A stretch of DNA of 64,000 bases, from assembly GCF_022682495.2 (NCBI RefSeq), contig NC_071389.1, positions 15,574,964 to 15,638,963 on the forward strand. Reading direction: 5' to 3'. The stretch is from Desmodus rotundus (Eukaryota > Chordata > Mammalia > Chiroptera > Phyllostomidae). Both the position numbers and the translations under genes were made by a program. The notes beneath the pieces were generated by a model. That model made no database searches. It worked only from the letters and a program-made list of their open reading frames with translations, and was not told the origin of the DNA. Shown here one piece after another: positions 57,501 to 64,000 of this stretch; position 1 is the stretch's first letter, and every line of letters begins with the position of its first letter.

Positions 57501-60500
57501 AGGTGGACATCGGTTACATACCCCAGGTGAGCACATGGCTGGTCCCTACCCGGATAGGAAGGCAGAGGCTCAGCTGCAGGGCTCGGTCACAGGACCTCAG
57601 AGCCTGACTGCAGGGAGGGCCCAGGTGGCTAGGAGCTTCAGGCCTGTCCAGGGTGGAGGGCAGAGCTCCCGGCAGCCCAAGGCCAACAATGCCCAGCGCA
57701 GGATTCTGGGAAACCACCTGCTTCTGCACACGAAACCCAACGTCTGCCACAGTCCTCAGACAGCTTCACGCAGTGGAAGGAGCCCTGGCTGGACACTGGC
57801 TCTGTCCCAGGCTCACTGCATAGCCTTGACCGGGCCCTGCCCATCCCTGGACCTCAGTTTCCCCACCTCTGCAATGAGTGGGGCGTCTTTGAGGGTCTCT
57901 CTAGGCCCCTTGAGGATTCTTGCCCATCTCTGAGACATCCCTCACTGATGTCATCCTTCGCTGACTTCTGGCCTAGATGGAGCTGGAGGCCACAGGCCCC
58001 TCAATACCCTCCGTGATCCTGGACGAGGATGGCAACATGATTGACAGCCGCCTGCCCTCAGGGGAGCCCCTCCAGTTTGTGTTTGAGGAGATCAAGTGGC
58101 AGCAGGAGCTGAGCTGGGAGGAGGCCGCCCGGCGCCTGGAGGTGGCCATGTACCCCTTCAAGAAGGTGAGGGCGGGGGTCAGGATTCAGGGGGTTGGGGC
58201 TGCAGCATTGGGAGCAGTAGGCAGGCACAGGGCGCTGGGCTCCGTGTAGGGCTTGCCCCTGAGGCTCTCGCCCTGCAGGGCCAAGCAGTGCCAGAGGGGC
58301 CTCCCTTTGCTACTCAGGACTCGGGGAGGCACCCGCATCCCAACAACACCCCTTCACAGACATGCACACACGCACACATTACACACTCAGCCCCTGAATG
58401 GGACCCCGGCTGCACACAGTAGCTTGTCTCTGTCTTGGCTTGGCCCCAGGTCACCTACCTGCCATTCACCGAGGCCTTCGACCAAGCCAAGGCCAAGAAC
58501 AAGCTGGTGCACTCGATCCTGTTGTGGGGGGCCCTGGACGACCAGTCCTGCTGAGGTGAGGGAGACCTGGCCAGTCCAAGGGGGGAGGGGGGAACTTCAC
58601 GCTTTGTGGGGTACAGGAGGCTCTTAGACCAACGGCCTCTCCTGTTGGAGCATGGGGGACTCAGGACTGCACGGGGCTGGGGTGAGGGCTCGGGAGGTCT
58701 CTGTGCTGAGCTCAGAGGAAGCTGCTGGGTGCAGCAGAGAGAGCCCAGCTCAACCATTTTCACCTTAGAAACCATGGCCAATTGACTTCCCTTCCCTGAG
58801 CCTCAGTTCTCTCAACAGTAGAGGAGGGGGAACATGCTCACCTCCCAGAGTTGCAAGAAATGGATGTGTAAGTGCCTGTGCTCTGTAACACCAGTGAGAT
58901 AAAAACAGAAATAGTGCCAGAGGCGAGGCATGCATTCACATCGTCAGAAATTCACTGAAGACCTGCTGGGTGCAAAATTCTTTGGGCGTCAGACAGTGGG
59001 TACCAGGATGAGTAAGACAGTGAGCCTGTCCCCATCCGATCAATCGACAAGCATGCTGGGCCCCCAGTGCCACGCCACTGGCCGGGCACTGGGAGTCTTG
59101 CAGCAAGGAAATCAGAAGGGGCCCTTGTCCTTGGGGAGCGCAGTGCGGTGCAGAAGGCAGACGTCAGATGAGTAAGTGCGAGCGTCGTGTGTTTGGTCCA
59201 GTGCAAGGCCCAGAATGGCATGCGGGTGTGTAACTAGGGGTGTCAGGACAAGCTTCTTAGAGAAAGTGACATTTAAGTCGAGACTCTGAGGATGAGCAGG
59301 AGTTTGTCAAGTGACAGGAGGGAGAGTATTTTAGAGGAAGAGCAGGCTTGGCGAAGACCCTGGGACGGAGCTTCGTGGACTCGAGCTGCAAGTCCCAGGA
59401 CGCAGCGCGTTGCGGCTGCCATCGACTCAGCACCTGCGGACTCTGAGCCTGCTGCATTCCACCGGCACACGGCCCACTCTGTTGCCCGTGAGGGTTGCTG
59501 CTGGTTGAAGCCTGGGGAGACACGCGGGGTGCCTCACACTTCTGGCCACACGTCTCCCTGAACAGGTTCAGGGCGGACTCTCCGGGAGACGGTCCTGGAA
59601 AGTTCGCCCATTCTTGCCCTCCTCAACGAGAGCTTCATTAGCACCTGGTCCCTGGTGAAGGAGCTGGAGGACCTGCAGGTGAGTGGAGGGTGGGTGGGAG
59701 CAGCCCTTTGTGAGCCCCGAGGACAGTGCCAGGGGCCAAAGCCTCAGGAGTGTGCCCGACTGTCCCCGTAGACCAACCAGGAGAACCCATCCCACAAGGA
59801 GCTGGCCGACCTGCACCTGGAGAAGTACAGCTTCCCGGTGGAGATGATGATCTGTCTGCCCAACGGCACCGTGGTAGGTCACCCCCACCACCTACACCCC
59901 GCCCAGGGCCAGGCACCATGGGTAGAGGAGGCAGCCAGCCACGGGCACAGACTCAGACCTCATCGGGATTCGGGTTGGCTCCACCACTTCTTGGCTGTCT
60001 CAGCCAGGCAGAGCCTCAGTCATCACATCTATAAAATAGGGATCTCAATGCCCAATCTGCCTGCCTCGTGCCGGTGTCGGGATGCTCCTCAGGGCAGGGA
60101 ACCTCGATAGCACTTTGGGGATCGGGAAGTGGTGGGCACGGTGTGGCAGCGGAGTGGAAGGGGGCATGGCCTGGAAGGGAAAGCTCACCTTGGACCACTG
60201 CGGTCAGCCCTGGGGTGGAGGGAGGGACAGGCCAGGCCTTGTGACAGGTAGAGAGGACCAGGGACCTCACCCCCCACCCGACCCCCAGGCCCAGGCAAAC
60301 TTCAAGGCCCTACCGCTCCCCTAAGGGCCCCTCGCAAGCACTCAGGCACGCAGGTCCTCCAGCAGATTCTCACCAGGCTCTGGGAGCTACAGGATCACAA
60401 ACACCCACTGTGCAAACAAGGAAGCAGGGGCTCATGTTGCACAAGTAGGAAGTGTAGCTGGCTTCGAAAGCAGGCCTGCCTGGGGGCCTCAGCATCTTCT

Positions 60501-61014
60501 GCTCTTCCCGACAGAAGGGGGTGTGGTGGCCAGGGCTCACCGGAGCAGAGGAGTGGGGGTGGGGACAGGGAAAGTGTAATAGAAGGTGTGGGGTTTTCCT
60601 TCGCCCAGTGGGCGAGGTGTGGAGCTCTGTGGTCAGAGGGCCCTGAGTGGGCAGAGGCAGGAGCGAGGAGCAGCCTGGGCCCGGGGTTGGGTTCTGGCAA
60701 GGGTTCTGCCCATCTGCCATCCGCCTTGGGGAGAACAGTTGAGGCCCAAGAGTGGCCGCTTCTCCCAAGAGAGGCTGAGCAGACAGAGCAGAGGGGCTCT
60801 GAGCCTGGGCGGGCCCCTGCACCTCACCCAGTCCTTCTCCAAGGTCCACCACATCAACGCCAACTACTTCTTGGACATCACCTCCATGAAGCCTGAGGAT
60901 GTCGAGAACAATGCCTTCAGCTTCTCATCCACCTTCGAAGACCCGTCCACGGCCACCTACATGCAGTTCCTGAAGGAGGGCCTCCGGCGCGGCCTGCCCC
61001 TCCTCCAGCCCTAG
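48392..61014 (+). CDS. SELENON: SELENON, selenoprotein N (complete, 12 coding exons)
   Basis: Selenoprotein N is an ER-membrane glycoprotein with a luminal redox and calcium-sensing part that supports SERCA calcium uptake; in humans its loss causes congenital myopathies. The exons join in frame to 560 residues, close to the 556 of the human form without the Alu-derived exon. Features in order are a basic, Pro-rich N-terminus, an Ala/Leu-rich membrane segment (about 31-48), an EF-hand loop (83-94, [12 protein letters not shown]), the NWT sequon in exon 4, the SCUG redox motif at 430-433 with selenocysteine 432, NES and NGT sequons, and a C-terminus ending GLPLLQP. The ATG has G at -3 and +4. 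The UGA at 58,552-58,554 must be read as Sec: the frame continues 128 residues with family sequence, and both a SECIS and an SRE-like stem-loop are present. If UGA stopped translation the product would lack the C-terminal 23%. Confidence 0.97.
48584..49218 (+). other. SELENON intron 1
   Basis: GT-AG intron of 635 bases, purine- and G-rich. Its first half belongs to the CpG island. No other feature is seen. Confidence 0.85.
49219..49336 (+). CDS. SELENON: SELENON exon 2 (EF-hand)
   Basis: The 118-nt exon, between CCCCCCAG and GTACCA, encodes [20 protein letters not shown] and then [19 protein letters not shown]. The EF-hand loop has Asp at positions 1, 3 and 5 and Glu at 12, the side chains needed to bind calcium. 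Position 4 is His and position 6 is Met instead of the usual Gly. Confidence 0.95.
49530..49690 (+). repeat. MIR copy
   Basis: GACATCACTGTAGGCACTTC, TTTGCAACGCCCCGGGAGAC and GTGGGAAACTGAGGCACGGG follow MIR order. Confidence 0.65.
51720..51990 (+). repeat. MIR cluster
   Basis: Two MIR-like pieces are adjacent: one with TTTGAGCCTCAGCTCCCCAG and one with CATTATCTCATTTAACCCTT followed by GGGATTTGAACCTAGGTC. Confidence 0.65.
52010..52200 (-). repeat. MIR copy
   Basis: TTTGAATTCTGACTCCCCTG, AGCTGTGTGACTTTGGGGAA and CTCTGAGCCTCCAATTTCTG are nearly intact MIR blocks. It ends about 100 bases before SELENON exon 3. Confidence 0.82.
52301..52434 (+). CDS. SELENON: SELENON exon 3 (human exon 4)
   Basis: The 134-nt exon, after TCTCCTAG and before GTGAGT, completes a Gly codon and encodes [20 protein letters not shown] and on to TKSKDGFLG. 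It joins exon 2 directly. The primate exon that comes from an Alu and carries an extra UGA has no counterpart in the intervening intron. Confidence 0.94.
52435..54916 (+). other. SELENON intron 3
   Basis: GT-AG intron of 2.5 kb. GC-rich, mostly unrecognisable or strongly degraded sequence. A 305-codon open frame on the minus strand (53,156-54,073) has low-complexity Ser/Pro/Leu-rich content and is judged to be chance. Confidence 0.8.
54917..55129 (+). CDS. SELENON: SELENON exon 4
   Basis: The 213-nt phase-0 exon encodes [20 protein letters not shown], then [20 protein letters not shown], and ends YPPPPKGKE. The NWT sequon lies in the luminal part. Acceptor CTCCAG, donor GTGAGG. Confidence 0.95.
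55322..55446 (+). CDS. SELENON: SELENON exon 5
   Basis: The 125-nt exon encodes [20 protein letters not shown], then [21 protein letters not shown], with a split Arg codon at the end. It follows a short 192-bp intron. This is a highly conserved part of the luminal domain. Confidence 0.95.
55447..55960 (+). other. SELENON intron 5
   Basis: GT-AG intron of 514 bases with a MIR-like trace near 55,560-55,620. Nothing else is seen. Confidence 0.8.
55961..56098 (+). CDS. SELENON: SELENON exon 6
   Basis: The 138-nt exon encodes [20 protein letters not shown], then [20 protein letters not shown], and FVPNH before a split Arg codon. Acceptor CCCCCCAG, donor GTGGGA. Confidence 0.95.
56099..57444 (+). 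other. SELENON intron 6
   Basis: GT-AG intron of 1.35 kb. It has MIR-like traces (about 56,680-56,760 and 57,330-57,380), and no exon or RNA gene is recognised. Confidence 0.8.
57445..57526 (+). CDS. SELENON: SELENON exon 7
   Basis: The 82-nt exon encodes [20 protein letters not shown] and then DIGYIPQ. Acceptor CCCCCAG, donor GTGAGC. Confidence 0.95.
57527..57976 (+). other. SELENON intron 7
   Basis: GT-AG intron of 450 bases, with a MIR-like trace near 57,790-57,880. Nothing else is seen. Confidence 0.8.
57977..58165 (+). CDS. SELENON: SELENON exon 8
   Basis: The 189-nt exon (63 codons) encodes [20 protein letters not shown], then [20 protein letters not shown], then [20 protein letters not shown] and FKK. 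Acceptor GGCCTAG, donor GTGAGG. Confidence 0.95.
58450..58555 (+). CDS. SELENON: SELENON exon 9 with the selenocysteine UGA (human exon 10)
   Basis: The 106-nt exon encodes [20 protein letters not shown], then [17 protein letters not shown]. The UGA is at 58,552-58,554, and only one more base (G) remains before the GTGAGG donor. Ser-Cys-Sec-Gly is the same order of residues as the redox motif region known in selenoprotein N and resembles a thioredoxin-reductase-type active pair. Confidence 0.96.
58552..58554 (+). other. SELENON: UGA recoded as selenocysteine (Sec432)
   Basis: This in-frame TGA is flanked on both sides by sequence that matches selenoprotein N, inside the diagnostic SCUG motif. 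Recoding needs the SECIS element in the 3' UTR, SBP2, eEFSec and Sec-tRNA, and in this family is helped by a stem-loop just downstream. Confidence 0.96.
58556..59565 (+). other. SELENON intron 9, separating the UGA from its SRE
   Basis: GT-AG intron of 1,010 bases placed one base after the selenocysteine UGA. It holds a MIR copy (58,735-58,920) and an old repeat-like stretch (58,930-59,350). Confidence 0.85.
58735..58920 (-). repeat. MIR copy in SELENON intron 9
   Basis: TTCCCTTCCCTGAGCCTCAG, GCAAGAAATGGATGTGTAAG and GCTCTGTAACACCAGTGAGA follow MIR order. Confidence 0.65.
59566..59678 (+). CDS. SELENON: SELENON exon 10 (human exon 11)
   Basis: The 113-nt exon, after GAACAG and before GTGAGT, encodes [20 protein letters not shown] and then [17 protein letters not shown]. 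The CGG codon at 59,574-59,576 is the Arg whose human counterpart (R466) is changed in a patient allele reported to weaken the SRE. The NES sequon is also here. Confidence 0.95.
59569..59597 (+). promoter_or_regulatory. Selenocysteine redefinition element (SRE) stem-loop
   Basis: In spliced RNA the UGA is followed by six bases and then this imperfect hairpin. CAGG (59,569-59,572) can pair with CCTG (59,594-59,597), and TCTC (59,579-59,582) with GAGA (59,586-59,589) around a CGG loop; GGAC (59,575-59,578) can alternatively pair with GTCC (59,592-59,595). Such an element is known in human SELENON and stimulates UGA recoding. The pairing scheme is my own hand fold. Confidence 0.7.
59772..59873 (+). 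CDS. SELENON: SELENON exon 11
   Basis: The 102-nt exon encodes [20 protein letters not shown] and then [14 protein letters not shown]. The acceptor is CCCCGTAG and the donor GTAGGT. NGT is a possible glycosylation site. The N-P-S near its start cannot be a normal sequon because of the Pro. Confidence 0.94.
59874..60843 (+). other. SELENON intron 11
   Basis: GT-AG intron of 970 bases, with MIR-like traces near 59,975-60,050. No other feature is seen. Confidence 0.8.
60844..61014 (+). CDS. SELENON: SELENON exon 12, coding part and stop (human exon 13)
   Basis: The exon encodes [20 protein letters not shown], then [20 protein letters not shown] and [16 protein letters not shown], followed by TAG at 61,012-61,014. 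The acceptor is the less usual AAG (TCTCCAAG), preceded by a weak C/T tract; the frame and protein match leave no doubt about the exon. Confidence 0.95.
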   Translation, partial: VHHINANYFLDITSMKPEDVENNAFSFSSTFEDPSTATYMQFLKEGLRRGLPLLQP

Positions 61015-62182
61015 AGCGGCGGCCCCATCTGGGCCTGGAGGAGCCAGGCTGAGGGGAGAGCTGCTGAGAAAGGCCTCCTGCAATGACGGATAGGCCCCTC
61101 GGCCCCAGAGCCATGGTGGTCCTCACACGTTTCAAATATGGGGCATTCGCACCCCACCACTCCCGGCTGCCTGTGAGATCAGAGGTCAGCTAAGGGTGGC
61201 TGTCCTAGCTCTGCACCTGTTACGGGGGAGTTGACCAGGAGGTGCGTGGCTGACTGGTGCGTGAACCTGAAGCTCCAGCTGTCACCATCGGCCCTTTACT
61301 GCCCACCTGGCTCCAGAAGCAGCTTGAGACCCCCTGGCACGGAGTCCAGGGTCACTTCACTAGAGGTCACCCTCTCAGGCACATAGTCCAGGCCCTTGTG
61401 GGGTGAGGAATAGAGAGAAGTGAGTGCTAGGAAAACAGGGCCACCCCTTTCTCCTTCCACCTCTCCCCAAAAGGAACATCAAGAAGTCCTGGCATGGGGG
61501 GGAGGGGGGCAGGCGCCAGAGAAGTGCCCTATTTTTGTCTGGAGCCTTCTTCCTGGCCACAGCCCTAGCTGTCCTCCTGTGCCTGGTGTCCCCCGTGGGG
61601 TCGGTGTCAGCGGGAGACAGCCATCTGGAGGCTCTGGGCAGAACCTGCCCTTCTTCAGAAGGGGAAACCATTCAGTCCCCCAGAACTTGGCTTCCCAGAC
61701 CAGTCTATCCGACCTGATGACAGGACCCCCAAACTGTTTGGGGCCTTGCCGGAGGCCAGCTGTCTGGAAAGGTTTGCTGTGAAGCAGGCTGCTGCCCTTA
61801 GCCAGGGGTTCCACTGGGGAGTCCCCGAGGCCCAGGCTGCAGGCATCCCCGAGCCCACTCCAGCACAGGGTCACAGGGCTGCTGGAGCCAGAGCCCTGGT
61901 ACTGCATCCTGCCCCAAGACCTCAGCACCACAGAAGTGCAGCCCAGCCGAAGGGCAGAGCCGGCACCATCCCAGCAGGCAGGGTGGCCCCGACCATCCTG
62001 TCCACTGCTGCGCGGCTGCTGACCCTCTTCGGCCCCTCTTAGGGCCTTGGTTCACATCCCAAGCCACTGACCACGGCCAGTCTCTTTTTTATACATGCAG
62101 AGAAGTGTTTTTATGTGACCTTTCTCACAGTTTGTAGGTATTTTTGATAACCCCAGCACTAGGGAGAAGGAAGGGGCAAAGG

Positions 62183-62268
62183 CTCCCTCCAGCAGCTGCC
62201 CCATGAGGGCTGGATCTGAAATCCTAGATGGATCCAGTTGGATGTCTTCGCAGTTGCACCTGTGGGAG
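62183..62268 (+). promoter_or_regulatory. SECIS element (form 2) of SELENON
   Basis: All parts of a eukaryotic SECIS are visible. The outer stem pairs CTCCC (62,183-62,187) with GGGAG (62,264-62,268), and helix 1 pairs GCAGCTGC (62,192-62,199) with GCAGTTGC (62,250-62,257). The internal loop is followed by the SECIS core ATGA (62,203-62,206) facing GGAT (62,240-62,243). Helix 2 pairs CTGGATC (62,210-62,216) with GATCCAG (62,231-62,237), extended by two G-U pairs. The apical AA (62,219-62,220) lies 12 bases after ATGA, and ATC/GAT closes a CTA loop as the extra mini-stem of form 2 elements. It recruits SBP2 to allow Sec insertion at the UGA. Confidence 0.93.
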
Positions 62269-62544
62269 GAAATACACCTTTCTTCCTTCTCTTCTGGTTT
62301 TTTAAAAAAACATTCTCAGAGGGTCAGTGCACCCTCGCTCTCCACAAGGGCCCCTGGGGCTTTCGCTAAGGCCCTGGGGCCAAGCCTGCTCCCGCCCCTG
62401 CCCCCGCCCCACAGAGGATCTCTTACACTTAGGCGGAAGGAAGGCAGACATTTCCTTGGACACATTCCCAGGCCTTCCATCTGCTGAGCTCCCCTGCCCG
62501 CCATTGGAGAATCCACACTGAGCTTCCTCCATCTGAGGCATTTT

Positions 62545-62644
62545 GTTAAGGTTACATGTCATTTCTCATTTAATCCTCACAACAAGCCTGTGAGGCGGAT
62601 ATTATTATCTGTTCCCATTTTTCACATGAAGAAACTGAGTTTCA
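62545..62644 (+). repeat. MIR, first half, split by the VES SINE
   Basis: TTTCTCATTTAATCCTCACA, GCCTGTGAGGCGGATATTAT and CATGAAGAAACTGAG are MIR sequence up to the SINE insertion point. The second half resumes at 62,871. Confidence 0.8.
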
Positions 62645-62870
62645 CCCTGGCTGTTGTAGCCCAGTGGATTGAACGTCGACCTGCAAACCAAAAGGCCTCT
62701 GGTTCGATTCCCAGTCAGGGCGCATGCCTGGGTTGCAGGCCAGGTCCCCAGTTGGGGGGGTGTGAGAGGCAACCAATCGGTGTATCTCTTACACATTGAT
62801 GTTTCTCTCCCTCTCTGTCTTCCTTCCCCTCTCTAAAAGTAAATAAATAAAATCTGTAAAAAAAGAAAAG
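62645..62870 (+). mobile_element. VES SINE inserted in the SELENON 3' UTR
   Basis: A VES head (CCCTGGCTGTTGTAGCCCAG), CT-rich middle and A-rich tail are present in sense orientation. It splits an older MIR, and the flanks GAAACTGAGT and GAAATGGAGT look like a slightly diverged target duplication. Its tail carries two overlapping AATAAA motifs. Confidence 0.9.
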
Positions 62871-62935
62871 AAATGGAGTCTGGGAAATGCAGCGATTTGC
62901 CCAAGGTCACTCAGTGGCAGAATTAAGATTCAGCT
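62871..62935 (+). repeat. MIR, second half, after the VES SINE
   Basis: AGCGATTTGCCCAAGGTCAC, then TCAGTGGCAGAATTAAGATT continue the MIR interrupted at 62,644. Confidence 0.8.
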
Positions 62936-63333
62936 TGTCTTAACTATGGGGTGTTTTATTCTACATTGCACCCCTACCCCTCTCTCCTGCCTGTTTTCAC
63001 TGAGGTGAAAAAGAAGTCCTTTTAAGCCAAAATATTTCCTTGTTCTCTGATCTCCAGACCAAATGAGGCATGAGCCAGCAAGCTCAGCTGAGTTCCTTAC
63101 GTCCTGGGAGCGGCATGCTTCCATGCCCTTCACTGGAGGGAGGGCCCCTAAGCCTTTCTCAATGCTTCCAGGCATGGGTGGCAGTAGGTACTGATCGCCT
63201 AGGCTTTCTGCAGCCTCATCAGAGGCCTCTGCCTGACCCCCGTGTGCCTTGAAGCTCATGGTGAGGGCAGGCCCCCAGCTGCCCTCTTGTTACACCTCTG
63301 CCACTTCCCTCACCTGTCCCTAACACGTCCTAT

Positions 63334-63339
63334 AATAAA
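63334..63339 (+). terminator. SELENON poly(A) signal AATAAA
   Basis: Canonical signal about 2.3 kb after the stop and outside any repeat. Two further AATAAA copies (62,842-62,851) lie in the tail of the VES SINE and could serve as earlier signals. Confidence 0.75.
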
Positions 63340-63355
63340 ACCAGAGAGACAAGGG

Positions 63356-64000
63356 TGGTTCGAAGTGCCTTTCCCTTGAGTGGATTGCTCAGTTTCGTCC
63401 TTCTTGGTCTGACTCCTCTGTGGGATTGGCTTGTCAGAGTGTGGCTGAAATGCCTTTGGGGACCATCTTATCTGTCACCAAAAGACTTGAGTGACTTTCT
63501 TAAAATAATTTTGTGATAGACCTCATAGTGTAACTTGATGTATGTAGCATCTGATGCTGTGTTGATAGAGTCAAACCCATTGTCTCAGAAGCACAACTCA
63601 GGACAGGCATTAGGTAATCTGTTTTTGAAGGAGGCCACTTCAGGAGAGACATGCAAAGAGAGTGAAGCAGGAAGGAAAGACGCTGAGCAGGGATAGGGTC
63701 AAAGCCTAGCCTTGGCCTGATCACAGGGAAAGGGCTCTGGAGCATAAGCCACACCACAGAGTTAAACCAGCCTTTTGGAACCTTTATCAGTCAGCCATTG
63801 GCTAGGGATGGAGTGACTTCCCAGGATGGGGCCTCCATTCTGCCTTCTGCAAGGGCAATTTCGCAGAAAAGGGAGCAGCTGCGAGCAGCAGCCAACACAG
63901 CAGCTGGAGGATGGAGTCACTGGCAGAGTAAAGGGGATATGGGTGGGGCTCCAAGACAGCATCTACCACATCCAGCAAAGATCTGCCATTGCCAGGGAAA
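63356..64000. other. Region downstream of SELENON
   Basis: No gene is visible. In human the next gene is MTFR1L, but no exon of it can be recognised before the window ends. The segment 63,700-63,960 looks like an old interspersed repeat, class uncertain. Confidence 0.6.

Larger units (their letters stand above)
61015..63355 (+). other. SELENON: SELENON 3' untranslated region
   Basis: The region is about 2.3 kb, similar to the length of the human 3' UTR. It contains the SECIS element, a MIR split by a VES SINE, and ends near an AATAAA at 63,334. The end position is inferred from that signal. Confidence 0.8.

Noticed and set aside
58552..58555. Reading TGA at the exon 9 end as the true stop of a shorter protein
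   Set aside because: Three further exons stay in frame with clear selenoprotein N sequence, and a strong SECIS is present.
61083..61140. ATGA near 61,084 as a SECIS core
   Set aside because: No AA at the required 10-13 base distance and no convincing paired helix.
61714..61775. An alternative SECIS-like hairpin with ATGA near 61,717 and AAA ten bases later
   Set aside because: A short helix can be drawn, but the GA partner is offset by two bases and the inner helix has a mismatch. The element at 62,183-62,268 fits far better.

Overview
This is a window of vertebrate nuclear DNA, almost certainly from a bat. The bat diagnosis rests on at least six tRNA-derived SINEs of the VES type, which share a CCCTGGCTGG-type start and a GTGGCTCAG A-box region, and several have clear target-site duplications. 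Old MIR and L1-type repeats common to placental mammals fill much of the rest. There is no prokaryotic-style gene organisation. Nearly all open frames are chance frames inside introns.

Two protein-coding genes lie head to tail on the plus strand, in the order LDLRAP1-side, MAN1C1, SELENON known from human 1p36.11. Positions 1-41,957 hold the 3' two thirds of MAN1C1: ten exons (8,283-41,344) encoding the last 421 residues of Golgi alpha-1,2-mannosidase IC, a GH47 enzyme that trims N-glycans. All splice phases join without a break. The catalytic Glu, Asp and Glu, the calcium-site Thr and the Cys pair are all present. The N-terminal exons lie upstream of the window.

Positions 41,958-48,391 are intergenic and end in a very GC-rich CpG-island promoter. 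Positions 48,392-61,014 hold the complete SELENON coding region: 12 exons and 560 residues when the in-frame UGA at 58,552-58,554 is read as selenocysteine (Sec432 in an SCUG motif). The 3' UTR runs to a poly(A) signal at 63,334 and contains a strong form 2 SECIS element at 62,183-62,268. A stem-loop matching the selenocysteine redefinition element (SRE) follows the UGA. It exists only in spliced RNA, because a 1 kb intron sits one base after the UGA.

The remaining sequence is introns and flanks rich in SINE, MIR, L1-like and LTR-like remnants, simple repeats, a striking perfect 39-bp hairpin in MAN1C1 intron 5, and a few repeat-poor stretches that may be conserved non-coding elements. No RNA gene, CRISPR array or unknown multi-gene system was seen. 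The most notable biology is the three-part recoding apparatus of SELENON.
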